From NCBI RefSeq assembly GCF_000718085.1, contig NZ_JOEC01000002.1, positions 620,001 through 684,000 of the forward strand: a DNA stretch of 64,000 nt, given 5' to 3'. Position numbers and translations under genes: made by a program. Positions 24,857 through 33,868 of this stretch are shown one piece after another. The DNA comes from Mycetocola saprophilus (lineage in GTDB: Bacteria > Actinomycetota > Actinomycetes > Actinomycetales > Microbacteriaceae). The notes under the pieces are model-generated. The model was not told the DNA's origin and searched no databases. It was given only the letters and a program-made list of their open reading frames with translations. Position 1 is the first letter of the stretch, and every line of letters starts with the position of its first letter.

Positions 24857-26107
24857 ATGACCTCTTCAACCACGACACCCGTGCGCTCGAATGCGCTGCC
24901 GATGCTTGGTTTGATCGCCCTGTCGATCTCCGTTTTCCTCTCCATTACCAGCGAGATGATGCCCACCGGGTTGCTGCCCGAGATGAGTGCCGACCTGGGG
25001 GTCACCGAATCCCAGGTGGGACTGCTGGTGACCATCTTTGCCTTCACCGTGGTCCTCACCAGCACCACGATGATTCGGGTGACCCGGCGCCTGCCGCGGC
25101 ACACGCTGATGGTCGCGATCCTGCTGACCCTGGCGCTGTGTAACGTGCTGACCGCGGTGCTGCCGAGCTATCCGGCCATCGTGTTTGCCCGGATCCTCGG
25201 CGGGGTGGCCCACGGCATGTTCTGGTCGCTGACCCCGGCCTATGCCTCGCGCCTGGTGGCCCCGCACCTGATCGGTCGCGCGATCACCATCGCGCTGACC
25301 GGCGGAACCCTCGCCATGATCCTCGGCGTCCCGCTGGGCACCGCCCTCGGTCACGCGGTGGGCTGGCGGGTCGCATTCGGCGCGGTCGCCGTCGCCCTCG
25401 CGCTCGGTGCGCTGGCCGTGTTCTTCTTCCTGCCGAAGGTGGCCCAGGACCCGGTTACCCCCAAGGCCGCCAAGATCGATGCCGCCGGTAATAAGGTTCC
25501 CGGCTCGGTGCTCCCGGTGGCGCTGATCTGCATCATGGTCGCGCTGACCATGACCGGTTACTACGCCTTCTTTACCTACATCACCCCGTTCTTCATCGGC
25601 TTTATCGGGATTCCCGCCGAGCTGGTGAGCGTGGCGCTGCTCGGGTTTGGTGCGTTCGGCGCGATCTCGCTGTTCTTCACCGGCGGTATTTTCTCCCGGC
25701 TGCCGCTGCGCGGTTTGGCGATCGGTCTGGTCGGCTGTGTGGTGGCGGTCAGCGTGATCGCGATGACCGCACAGTCCCCGGTGATCGCCGCCATCGCGAT
25801 GGCGATCTGGGGATTCTGCTTCGGCCTGATCCCGCCGCTCGCGCAGACCCTGATGCTGCGGGCCGCGGCCCCCGAGAACCGCGACAACGCCGGCGCGTTC
25901 TACACCACCGCGTTCAACCTGGGCATCGGAGGCGGCGCGCTCTTCGGAGGTATTCTGCTTTCGGCATATGGCCTAGGGGCGCTGCCGATCCTCTCGGCCG
26001 CCCTCACCGCGGCCGGTCTGGTGCTGTTCCTGATCGCGCGTGGACGGGTCAAGGCGGCGGTGGAACGTCACTCACCGACGCCCGAATTGGTGGAGGTTCC
26101 GGCCTAA
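24857..26107 (+). CDS. MFS transporter, DHA1 family (AraJ/SotB-like)
   Basis: A 416-residue, 12-helix major facilitator. The first helix holds LLPEMSADLGVTESQVGLLVT, and the conserved motif C-like stretch is ALTGGTLAMILGVPLGT. Overall pattern matches the DHA1 drug- or sugar-efflux branch that includes AraJ, SotB and NepI. The start is uncertain. ATG 24857 gives the family-typical N-terminus but lacks a strong ribosome binding site. An in-frame ATG at 24746 adds 37 residues, lies 5 bp after a TACCCT -10-like hexamer and could be read from a leaderless transcript. The substrate is unknown. Confidence 0.87.
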   Translation: MTSSTTTPVRSNALPMLGLIALSISVFLSITSEMMPTGLLPEMSADLGVTESQVGLLVTIFAFTVVLTSTTMIRVTRRLPRHTLMVAILLTLALCNVLTAVLPSYPAIVFARILGGVAHGMFWSLTPAYASRLVAPHLIGRAITIALTGGTLAMILGVPLGTALGHAVGWRVAFGAVAVALALGALAVFFFLPKVAQDPVTPKAAKIDAAGNKVPGSVLPVALICIMVALTMTGYYAFFTYITPFFIGFIGIPAELVSVALLGFGAFGAISLFFTGGIFSRLPLRGLAIGLVGCVVAVSVIAMTAQSPVIAAIAMAIWGFCFGLIPPLAQTLMLRAAAPENRDNAGAFYTTAFNLGIGGGALFGGILLSAYGLGALPILSAALTAAGLVLFLIARGRVKAAVERHSPTPELVEVPA

Positions 26108-26205
26108 ACGGGGAATGATCCGGGTTATTTTGTCGTTCAATTACGAAGAAGCTTCCCGGTTTTGATAGGTTAGAAGCTACAGGCCACCTACCTTACGGAG
26201 ACCTC

Positions 26206-29202
26206 ATGGCGACGATTCTGACCATCTTCCTGATTGTCTCCGTCGCGACTCCATTTCTTGCCAGGTTCCTCAAGAACCATGTTTTCACCGTTGTGGCTCT
26301 CGTGCCCGCTGGGGCATTTATTTGGACGTTGCTGCAGGGCGAACAGATCCGCACGCACGGCGAGATCACCGAAACCATCCGCTGGGTTCCCCAGCTGGAC
26401 CTGGCTCTCGCATTCCGCATGGACACCCTCGCGTGGCTCCTGGCACTGGTAGTCACCGGTGTGGGCACCGTGGTGCTGCTCTATTGCACCCAGTACTTCA
26501 CCAAGCGGGAGCCGGGGCTCGGGCGCTTCGCGGCGTTCCTGTTTGCCTTCGCGGGCACCATGTTTGGGCTGGTTACGGCCGATGACATCCTGCTGATGTT
26601 CATGTTCTGGGAGATCACCAGCGTGCTCTCCTACCTGCTGATCGGGCACTACACCGGCAAGAAGGAGAGCCGCGGTGCGGCCCTGCAGGCGCTGCTGGTC
26701 ACCACCTTTGGTGGCCTGGTCATGCTGATCGGTGTGATCATGATCTCGGTGCAGGTGGGCAGCACCTCGCTCTCGGCCATCGTCGCGGCCGGGGTCACCG
26801 GTCCGATGGCGGTCACCGCGATCCTGCTGATCATCGTGGGCGCGATCTCCAAGTCCGCGATCGTCCCCTTCCACTTCTGGCTGCCGGCCGCGATGGCCGC
26901 GCCCACCCCGGTATCCGCCTACCTGCACGCCGCCGCGATGGTCAAGGCCGGTATCTACCTGATCGCCCGCCTGGCCCCCGGCTACGCGGATCTGCCCGGC
27001 TGGAAGCTGGTGCTGATCGGCCTGGGTGTCTGGACGATGCTGGTGGGTGCCTGGCGCTCGCTGCGTCAGTACGACCTCAAGCTGGTGCTCGCCTACGGCA
27101 CCGTGAGCCAGCTCGGTTTCCTCATGGTCATCGTGGGCTTCGGTACCCCGGATGCCGCCCTCGCCGGCGCCGCGCTGCTGCTGGCCCACGCGATCTATAA
27201 GTCCACGCTGTTCCTGGTGGTGGGAATCATCGACCATGCCGCCGGCACCCGAGACTGGCGTCAGCTCTCGGGCCTCGGTCGGAAGATGCCGGTACTCGCG
27301 GTCATCACCGCGCTGGCGATTGCCTCGATGGCGGGCATCCCGCCGCTGCTGGGCTTCGTGGCCAAGGAGTCCATTTTTGGGGCGTTCCTGCAGGCCGCCG
27401 AGGCCGGGGACCCCTATGGGTGGATCGCGCTGATCGGGACCGCGGTGGGTTCGATCCTGACCGTCGCCTACTCGGCCCGCTTCTTCTGGGGTGCCTTCGC
27501 GACCCGCACCGCCGCCTGTGTCTCGACCGAGTGGCATAAGCCGCCGACCGCGATCCTGATCGGCCCGGGTGTGCTCGCGGTGGTCTCGGTCCTGCTCGGC
27601 ATCTTCTCTCCGGCGCTGAATGCCTGGCTGGATCCCTACCCGGAGAGCTTCGACGGGCACCTCGAGGGCCATCTGGCGCTCTGGCACGGTTTCGAGCCGG
27701 CCCTGTTTATCTCGATTGCGATCCTGGGCCTGGGTGCCGCGCTGTTCTGGAAGAAGACCCAGGTGGCCCGTCTGCAGGAGGCGCTGCCCCCGCTGGTGGA
27801 CTCCTCCCGCGGGTACTGGAGCGTCACCCGCGCGGTGGACAAAATCTCCGCCAAGGTCACCATCTTCGGCCAGCGCGGCGGCCTGCCGCAGTACCTCGCG
27901 ACGATCCTCGTGGTCTTTGTCCTGGTGCTCGGAACCCTCGCCGCGATTGGCAACGTCTGGCCCACGACCTTCCGCCTCTACGACTACCCGCAGCAGGTGG
28001 TGATCGCCCTGGTGATGGCCCTGGCCACCCTCGGTGCCGCCTGGACGCGCAAGCGCATGGCCGCCGTGCTGCTGGTGGGGGTCACCGGATTCGGCATGGT
28101 CGCGCTGTTCGCCTTCCACGGTGCCCCCGACCTTGCGCTCACCCAGGCGCTGGTGGAGACGATCACCATCGTCGCCTTCGTGCTGGTGCTGCGTCGTCTG
28201 CCCGGCAACAGCCAGAAGCTCACCAAGCGGGTCCACCGCGGTCGCCGCGCGGTGATCGCGATCGGAACCGGTGTGGTGATGGGAGCGATCGCGCTGATCG
28301 CGCTGGGGTCGCGGATCACCGATCCGATCTCGGCCCAGCTGCCCGAAATGGCCTACTACGAGGGCCACGGCAAGAACGTGGTCAACGTGGCGCTGGTGGA
28401 TATTCGTGCCTGGGACACCATGGGCGAAATCTCCGTGCTCGTGGTGGTGGCCACCGGTATCGCCAGCCTGCTGTTTGTCTCCGGACGTGCCGATAAGAAG
28501 GGCCGTCGCGGTCTACGCCGCCCGGCCACCGCGCTGGGACGCCGCAGCGTCCTCTCCGATCCGGACATCCAGCCCGCCACCCCCGGCGCGCGTCAGTCCT
28601 GGCTGGTGAGTGGCGGCAAGATCGCCAGCGCCAACCGCTCGATCCTGCTCGAGGTTCTGGTGCGCCTGATGTTCCACCCGGCCATCGTGGTTTCGATCTT
28701 CCTGCTCTTTGTGGGTCACAACTCGCCCGGTGGCGGATTCGCCGGCGGACTCCTGGCGGGTCTTGCCCTGGTCTTCCGCTATCTGGCCGGCGGCCGCTAC
28801 GAGCTGCGCGAGGCCGTGCCGATCGACGCCGGAAAGCTCCTCGGCGCGGGTCTCGTGCTCGCGGTGGGCTCGGCGATCGGATCGCTGTTCTTCGGCTCCG
28901 AGATCCTCTCCTCCGCCTACCTCTCCGCAGATATTCCCGTTTTGGGATACATCTCGATCGGCACCACCACGATCTTCGATATCGGTGTGTACCTGGTGGT
29001 TGTGGGTCTGGTGCTCGACATCCTGCGCTCGCTCGGTGGTGAGGTCGACCGGCAACAGGACGAGGCCGATATCGCCGAGGAAAGCACCGACGAGTTCAGC
29101 CCGCGCCAGCAGGTGCCCAACACCGACCTCTGGGCCACGCAGCGCGTGCCCATTGTGCCGGATACCCCGTCCGCGACCGACACCCGAGAGGACAACCGAT
29201 GA
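26206..29202 (+). CDS. mrpA: Mrp Na+(K+)/H+ antiporter, fused MrpA-MrpB subunit
   Basis: The 998-residue membrane protein is the large MrpA subunit, related to complex I NuoL. The NuoL-like core (about 1-500) carries VPFHFWLPAAMAAPTPVSAYLHA-type proton-channel motifs and KSTLFLVVG. The MrpA-specific C-terminal helices follow (about 590-770), and a fused MrpB domain ends it (about 805-955; MFHPAIVVSIFLLFVGHNSPGG). Stand-alone mrpB is therefore absent from the operon. The seven-subunit complex exchanges Na+ or other monovalent cations for protons, giving alkali and salt tolerance. It is the first gene, and its stop overlaps the mrpC start by ATGA. Confidence 0.95.
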   Translation: MATILTIFLIVSVATPFLARFLKNHVFTVVALVPAGAFIWTLLQGEQIRTHGEITETIRWVPQLDLALAFRMDTLAWLLALVVTGVGTVVLLYCTQYFTKREPGLGRFAAFLFAFAGTMFGLVTADDILLMFMFWEITSVLSYLLIGHYTGKKESRGAALQALLVTTFGGLVMLIGVIMISVQVGSTSLSAIVAAGVTGPMAVTAILLIIVGAISKSAIVPFHFWLPAAMAAPTPVSAYLHAAAMVKAGIYLIARLAPGYADLPGWKLVLIGLGVWTMLVGAWRSLRQYDLKLVLAYGTVSQLGFLMVIVGFGTPDAALAGAALLLAHAIYKSTLFLVVGIIDHAAGTRDWRQLSGLGRKMPVLAVITALAIASMAGIPPLLGFVAKESIFGAFLQAAEAGDPYGWIALIGTAVGSILTVAYSARFFWGAFATRTAACVSTEWHKPPTAILIGPGVLAVVSVLLGIFSPALNAWLDPYPESFDGHLEGHLALWHGFEPALFISIAILGLGAALFWKKTQVARLQEALPPLVDSSRGYWSVTRAVDKISAKVTIFGQRGGLPQYLATILVVFVLVLGTLAAIGNVWPTTFRLYDYPQQVVIALVMALATLGAAWTRKRMAAVLLVGVTGFGMVALFAFHGAPDLALTQALVETITIVAFVLVLRRLPGNSQKLTKRVHRGRRAVIAIGTGVVMGAIALIALGSRITDPISAQLPEMAYYEGHGKNVVNVALVDIRAWDTMGEISVLVVVATGIASLLFVSGRADKKGRRGLRRPATALGRRSVLSDPDIQPATPGARQSWLVSGGKIASANRSILLEVLVRLMFHPAIVVSIFLLFVGHNSPGGGFAGGLLAGLALVFRYLAGGRYELREAVPIDAGKLLGAGLVLAVGSAIGSLFFGSEILSSAYLSADIPVLGYISIGTTTIFDIGVYLVVVGLVLDILRSLGGEVDRQQDEADIAEESTDEFSPRQQVPNTDLWATQRVPIVPDTPSATDTREDNR

Positions 29203-29696
29203 GTGCATCCCTCACCCTCGTCCTACTGATGTCGCTGATGTACGCGGTGGGCATCTACGTGATGATGGAGCGCAGCCTGACCCGCTTCCTGATCGGCTTC
29301 CTGCTGGTGGGTAACGCCACCAACATCCTGATCTTCCTGATGAGCGGACCCAACGGCAATGCGCCGCTGTGGACCGGCGGCCCCGAGGACGCCGACATGG
29401 TGGATCCGCTGCCGCAGATCCTGATCCTCACCGCGATCGTGATCAACTTCGGTATCACCGCGTTTGTGCTCGCGCTGATCTACCGCACCTGGTGGCTCGC
29501 GCAGCTCGGCGACGAGGGTGACACCCTGCCGGATGACCACGCCCACGACACCGAGGAGGACGCCGAGGAGGCGTTCCGCCAGGTTGATGAGGACGATGAG
29601 GCCATTCAACGGGTCCTGGATGCCTCCAACGAACACGAAGACGACCCCGAACCCGACCCGGTTCAGACAGCACGAGACACGGAGGTGGGACGATGA
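29199..29696 (+). CDS. mrpC: Mrp antiporter subunit C
   Basis: A 165-residue NuoK-like subunit. Three membrane helices lie in the first 95 residues (YVMMERSLTRFLIGFLLVGN, then DPLPQILILTAIVINFGITA, both conserved in MrpC). An unusually long acidic tail of about 60 residues, rich in Asp and Glu, extends the family's usual length of about 115. It overlaps mrpA and mrpD by four bases each, so translation is coupled along the operon. Confidence 0.94.
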   Translation: MSASLTLVLLMSLMYAVGIYVMMERSLTRFLIGFLLVGNATNILIFLMSGPNGNAPLWTGGPEDADMVDPLPQILILTAIVINFGITAFVLALIYRTWWLAQLGDEGDTLPDDHAHDTEEDAEEAFRQVDEDDEAIQRVLDASNEHEDDPEPDPVQTARDTEVGR

Positions 29697-31252
29697 ACGC
29701 CCTGGTTCCCCTCGTGGTCACGATTCCGCTGCTGGGTGCCGCGATCGCGCTGATCTTCGGTCAGCGTCCGCGTGTGCAGATCTTCGTGTCGCTGATCTCA
29801 CTGACCCTGGTGACCGCGATTGCCGCGGTCCTGCTGGTGGCCGTGGATCAGACCGGCACCGTCACCGTCAATGTCGGCGGCTGGGCACCACCCTGGGGCA
29901 TCGTGCTGGTGGTGGACCGCCTCTCGGCGATCATGCTGCTGGTGTCCGCCCTGATGCTGCTCGGCGTGCTGATCTTCGCGATCGGCCAGGGCATCGTGGA
30001 CGACGACAACGAAACCCCGGTGTCGATCTTCCACCCCGCCTACCTGGTGCTGTCGGCCGGTCTGTTTGACGCGTTTGTGGCCGGCGACCTCTTCAACATG
30101 TACGTCGGCTTCGAGATGCTGCTGGCGGCCAGCTACGTGCTGCTGACCCTCGGTGGCACCGGTGCCCGCATCCGCGCGGGCGTGACCTACATCGTGATCA
30201 GCCTGATGAGCTCGCTGCTGTTTGTGGGCGCCATCGCGCTGATCTATGGGGCCACCGGGACCGTGACCATCGCGCTGATCTCCGAGCGGGTGCGCGAGCT
30301 GCCGATGGGGGTCCAGGCGATCCTCTGTGCGGCGCTGCTGCTGGGCTTCGCGGTCAAGGCCGCGGTGTTCCCGCTGTCCTTCTGGCTGCCCGACTCGTAT
30401 CCCACGGCGCCCGCGCCGGTCACCGCGGTGTTCGCGGGCCTGCTGACCAAGGTCGGCGTGTACGCGATCATCCGCACCGACACCGTGATGTTTGTGGATG
30501 TGCCGCTGCGAATACCGTTGATGGTGGTGGCGTTCTTCACACTCCTTGTGGGCATCATGGGTGCGGTGATGCAGGCCGATATCAAGCGTCTGCTCTCGTT
30601 CACCCTGGTCAGTCACATCGGGTACATGATCTTTGGTATCGCGATCGGCGGCGACATTGCGCTGACCGCCACCATCTTCTACGTGGTGCACCACATCGTG
30701 GTCCAAACCACGCTGTTCCTGGCGACCGGACTGGTCGAGCGCGTGGGCGGAAGCACGTCCATCTCGCGCCTGGGTGGTCTGCTCAAGGCCGCGCCGTTTG
30801 TGGCGGTGCTGTTCTTCCTCGGCGCGCTCAACCTCGGCGGAATCCCGCCGTTCTCCGGCTTCCTCGGCAAGATCGGCCTGTTCCAGGCCGGCGTCGAGGA
30901 GGGTAGCTGGCTCTCCTACGTGCTGATCGCCGCCGGGGCTGCGACCTCGCTACTGACCCTGTACGCGCTCGCCCGGGTGTGGAACATGGCCTTCTGGCGC
31001 TCGCGTGGTGAGGTCGAGGGCTACCAGTCCCCGCTGCTGGAATCCCTCGCCGAGAGCCCCGAGGACTCGGGGACCGTCGCGACCAAGCAGACCTCGCGTC
31101 TGATGGTGGGCGCGACCACCGGCATGGTGGGGCTCACCCTGCTGCTGACCGTGTTCGCCGGCCCCATCTTCGGCTATGCCGAGCGTGCGGCCGCCCAGGT
31201 GGAGAACGTGGAAAACTACATCTCCGCCGTGTTCCCGGAGGGATCGCCCTAA
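29693..31252 (+). CDS. mrpD: Mrp antiporter subunit D
   Basis: The 519-residue NuoM/N-like antiporter subunit has about 14 helices. Conserved proton-pathway segments are MYVGFEMLLAASYVLLTLGG (Glu in helix 5) and FPLSFWLPDSYPTAPAPVTA with its following Lys in LLTKVGVYAII. The broken-helix PADIKRLLSF-like segment appears as MQADIKRLLSFTLVSHIGYM. Together with MrpA it forms the ion-translocating core. Its stop codon shares a base with the mrpE ATG (TAATG). Confidence 0.95.
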   Translation: MNALVPLVVTIPLLGAAIALIFGQRPRVQIFVSLISLTLVTAIAAVLLVAVDQTGTVTVNVGGWAPPWGIVLVVDRLSAIMLLVSALMLLGVLIFAIGQGIVDDDNETPVSIFHPAYLVLSAGLFDAFVAGDLFNMYVGFEMLLAASYVLLTLGGTGARIRAGVTYIVISLMSSLLFVGAIALIYGATGTVTIALISERVRELPMGVQAILCAALLLGFAVKAAVFPLSFWLPDSYPTAPAPVTAVFAGLLTKVGVYAIIRTDTVMFVDVPLRIPLMVVAFFTLLVGIMGAVMQADIKRLLSFTLVSHIGYMIFGIAIGGDIALTATIFYVVHHIVVQTTLFLATGLVERVGGSTSISRLGGLLKAAPFVAVLFFLGALNLGGIPPFSGFLGKIGLFQAGVEEGSWLSYVLIAAGAATSLLTLYALARVWNMAFWRSRGEVEGYQSPLLESLAESPEDSGTVATKQTSRLMVGATTGMVGLTLLLTVFAGPIFGYAERAAAQVENVENYISAVFPEGSP

Positions 31253-31833
31253 TGCCACAACAGACACGCGATAAGCACCGTCTCGCCGGGCTCAGCCAGG
31301 GCCTGCTGGCCCTCGGCCTGCTGCTGCTCTGGTGCCTGCTCTGGGGGAGCTTCACGCCGCTCACCATCATCACCGGCATCCTGGTCTCGACCGGGGTCTC
31401 GTTCACGTTCTACCTCCCCGGGGTCGAGCTCAGCGGCCGGGTCAACCCCTGGCGCGTGATCGTGTTCTTTGTGGTGCTGGCCTGGGACATCCTGCGCGCC
31501 TCGATCCAGATCGCCTGGCTGGCCTTCGCCCCGAACTTCAAGCCGGGTAACGCGATCGTGGGCATCCCGCTGAACACCCGCTCGGACCTGATCATGTCGT
31601 GGACCTCCACGGCGATCTCGATTGTGCCGGGATCCATCGTGGTCGACCTGGACCGTTCGGGTTCGATCCTCTACGTGCACGTGATCGACGTGCACTCCGA
31701 GGAGGATATTCAGCGCTTCATCCAGGAGGTTCTGGACACCGAACGCCGCCTGGTGCTGGCAATCGGATCCAAGGCCGAGGTGGTGCGGGTCAACGAGCAG
31801 CATGCCCTGGCCCGAGGAAGGAAAAACCGATGA
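31252..31833 (+). CDS. mrpE: Mrp antiporter subunit E
   Basis: A 193-residue MrpE with two N-terminal membrane helices and a soluble domain containing LNTRSDLIMSWTSTAISIVPGS and the nearby VVDLDRSG, the conserved family core. It ends in a charged tail slightly longer than usual. It is coupled to mrpD by TAATG and to mrpF by ATGA. MrpE is the subunit without a complex I counterpart and is needed for assembly and activity of the complex. Confidence 0.93.
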   Translation: MPQQTRDKHRLAGLSQGLLALGLLLLWCLLWGSFTPLTIITGILVSTGVSFTFYLPGVELSGRVNPWRVIVFFVVLAWDILRASIQIAWLAFAPNFKPGNAIVGIPLNTRSDLIMSWTSTAISIVPGSIVVDLDRSGSILYVHVIDVHSEEDIQRFIQEVLDTERRLVLAIGSKAEVVRVNEQHALARGRKNR

Positions 31834-32093
31834 CCATAATTTTGGGAATCATCATCGCCATGTTTGGTGTCTCGGCGCTGTGCGCCGTCTACCGGATTGT
31901 GCGCGGGCCCTCGCTGCTTGACCGCGTGATCGCCTCGGACGTGCTGGTTGCGACCGCGATGTGTGCGATGGGTGCCGAGATGGCCATCAATCGTCACACC
32001 AACACGCTGCCGGTGATGCTGGTGCTGGCCATGTTCGCGATTGTGGGCTCGGTCAGCGTGGCTCGCTTTATGTCGAATCAGGCCGAAGCATGA
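31830..32093 (+). CDS. mrpF: Mrp antiporter subunit F
   Basis: An 87-residue, three-helix protein with the MrpF signature YRIVRGPSLLDRVIASDVL in the loop between helices 1 and 2. The ATG at 31830 overlaps the mrpE stop and gives the normal family length; the open frame extends far upstream only as an out-of-frame shadow of mrpE. Confidence 0.93.
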   Translation: MTIILGIIIAMFGVSALCAVYRIVRGPSLLDRVIASDVLVATAMCAMGAEMAINRHTNTLPVMLVLAMFAIVGSVSVARFMSNQAEA

Positions 32094-32569
32094 CCGGCGA
32101 GTGGTGGCGCGACGCCCTGACCATCGCGCTGGTCTTTGCCGCCGCGGTGCTGTGTCTGGCCGCGGGCGTGGGTCTGCTGCGCTTCTCCGACGTGCTCGCG
32201 CGTCTGCACGCGGCGACCAAGCCGCAGGTGCTCGGTGTGATCCTGGTGGTGGCCGATGTGATCTTCTCGACCCCCACGATCGGCACGATCACGCTGGGCT
32301 TCTCGATCATCCTGTTCCAGGCGCTGACCGCGCCGATCTCGGCACACATGGTGGGCCGGGCGGCGTATCGGACCGGCAAGTTCCGCAGCGATGTGCTTTT
32401 CCGCGACGAGCTGCGCGGACGCAACCACCTGCTGGGGCTCGACTATCCGGATCCCGAGGACTACGTGTCGGGCAACACCGTGGCAACACCGCTGGTGCAG
32501 GAGGCTCCGGTCGAGCACGATCCGGTGGTTCCCAACCACGAGCAGACACCCGGAGACACGGCGCGATAG
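32090..32569 (+). CDS. mrpG: Mrp antiporter subunit G
   Basis: The 159-residue final subunit has three membrane helices in the first 95 residues with GLLRFSDVLARLHAATKPQVLG, the diagnostic MrpG loop. A hydrophilic tail of about 65 residues follows, longer than the usual MrpG of about 110-125. Its ATG overlaps the mrpF stop. It closes the mrpACDEFG operon, in which all junctions overlap. Confidence 0.93.
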   Translation: MTGEWWRDALTIALVFAAAVLCLAAGVGLLRFSDVLARLHAATKPQVLGVILVVADVIFSTPTIGTITLGFSIILFQALTAPISAHMVGRAAYRTGKFRSDVLFRDELRGRNHLLGLDYPDPEDYVSGNTVATPLVQEAPVEHDPVVPNHEQTPGDTAR

Positions 32570-32575
32570 GCGCGC

Positions 32576-32587
32576 GTAAGCGCTTAC
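32576..32587. promoter_or_regulatory. LacI/cre-like palindrome upstream of the DUF1266 gene
   Basis: GTAAGCGCTTAC is a perfect 12-bp palindrome with the central CG step typical of LacI/GalR-family operators. It begins 7 bp after the mrpG stop. TACACT (32597-32602) follows as a possible -10 box, 7 bp before the GTG of the next gene, so the site could control a separate, leaderless transcript. Confidence 0.45.
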
Positions 32588-32609
32588 AAACTGGATTACA
32601 CTCGTTTGG

Positions 32610-33701
32610 GTGACTCTTCAGAACCATCTCGGTGAACGTGCCTATCCCGTCCGTCCGCGCATCTGGCATCAGCGCAACTATCAGCAGCTGAGGAAGGAAC
32701 AGCGGCCCGCCCGAGCGCAGGGGCGTTCGCTGCTGACCTTCGCGATCGCGATTCTCGCGGCCGCCGTGGTGTCGGTCAACTGGCACGCCATCGCCGCGGC
32801 GCTGCCGTTTACCCCGGACGCCACCTTCGCCCCGGTGCTCACCGCCGCGCTGGCGTTTGTGGTGGTGGCGTTTGCCGTCTCGAGCCTGGACTCCTGGGGA
32901 CCCTGGCGCGATCAGCGCCGCTACCGTCGGTTGACCGGGGCGAGCGAGATCACCCCGGCGCAGCAGTCACTGCTCGCGCTGGACGCCGAATCGGATTTCC
33001 GGTCGGGGCTCTGGAACTCCAGCCTGGAATTCTCCCCGGCCTGGTCAAAACTGCCCGAATCGCTGCGCAAGAAGTACGCCGACGGTGCCAAGGGTTACCC
33101 GATCATCTCGCTGCCGATGAACGATCTGCGCGACCTGCAGGCCGACCTGGACAAGCGCACCAGGATCGCCTCCGAGCGCGACCTGGAACTGTATGTGGCC
33201 GACGGGATGGCCCAGCACAGTATGAGCGCCCGCTTCCAGGCGATCCTCAACGGCCCGGATGCCGAGCGGATGCTCACCCGCATCGCCGGACTGACCGGTC
33301 TGTCCGAATGGGACCTGCGGGCGCTGGCCGAACCGCAGGCCGGGCGTCCGCCGCTGCTGCTGTGGGCGGGGGATGTGCAGCGCCTGATCGCGATCGTCCG
33401 CACCGCGTTTGTGGCCGGGCAGGTGAGCGAGCAGACCGCCTGGACCCTGATCGAGCGGCTGGGAAACGTCGCCTTTGCCCTGTATACCGATGCGGCTGAT
33501 TACTGGCGCGGCGTGCGGATCGCCACCGCGTTCGCCTCCGACGAGGTCGCCGCCCTGCAGGCCTTCGACGAGACCATGAAGGAACTGCGCGACAGCGGCT
33601 GGCCCGCGACCAGCGCCGCATTCCCCACCCTGCCGGTGGACACCCTGCCCGGGCAGATCCGCACCCCCGAGGTGTTGCTGCCGCGCGAGGAGGCGAACTA
33701 G
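32610..33701 (+). CDS. DUF1266-domain protein with N-terminal membrane anchor
   Basis: The 363-residue protein has a basic N-terminus, two hydrophobic segments (about 43-64 and 73-95) and a large cytoplasmic part. Its C-terminal half matches the DUF1266 pattern: LWAGDVQRLIAIVRTAFVAGQVSEQTAW, then a helix and DAADYWRGVRIATAF. The molecular function of DUF1266 proteins is not established. It sits 40 bp after mrpG but has its own palindrome and -10-like sequence, so it may not simply be a last operon gene. The GTG start has no ribosome binding site. Confidence 0.8.
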   Translation: MTLQNHLGERAYPVRPRIWHQRNYQQLRKEQRPARAQGRSLLTFAIAILAAAVVSVNWHAIAAALPFTPDATFAPVLTAALAFVVVAFAVSSLDSWGPWRDQRRYRRLTGASEITPAQQSLLALDAESDFRSGLWNSSLEFSPAWSKLPESLRKKYADGAKGYPIISLPMNDLRDLQADLDKRTRIASERDLELYVADGMAQHSMSARFQAILNGPDAERMLTRIAGLTGLSEWDLRALAEPQAGRPPLLLWAGDVQRLIAIVRTAFVAGQVSEQTAWTLIERLGNVAFALYTDAADYWRGVRIATAFASDEVAALQAFDETMKELRDSGWPATSAAFPTLPVDTLPGQIRTPEVLLPREEAN

Positions 33702-33715
33702 TCCGTTCCCGAGCG

Positions 33716-33755
33716 ACGGCCTCGTCCGGTGAGAATTTTCACCGAACGGGGCCGT
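33716..33755. terminator. Hairpin after the DUF1266 gene
   Basis: A 17-bp imperfect stem (33716-33732 and 33739-33755) has an AT-rich loop, 15 bp after the stop. It separates this gene from the convergent nagA. Confidence 0.6.
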
Positions 33756-33868
33756 TGTGGTGTGCGTTGGGTGACCCGTGTCGGGGTGTTTCCTGACCTG
33801 TGCGGGGGTCTGTTGTCTGACCGATGTCGGCTGTCCGGAGCCGGCGCGGGGAAGCGGTGCTGCGGGGT

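Noticed and set aside
26188..28368. Minus-strand frame of about 726 codons opposite mrpA
   Set aside because: Shadow of mrpA, with charged low-complexity composition and no family pattern.
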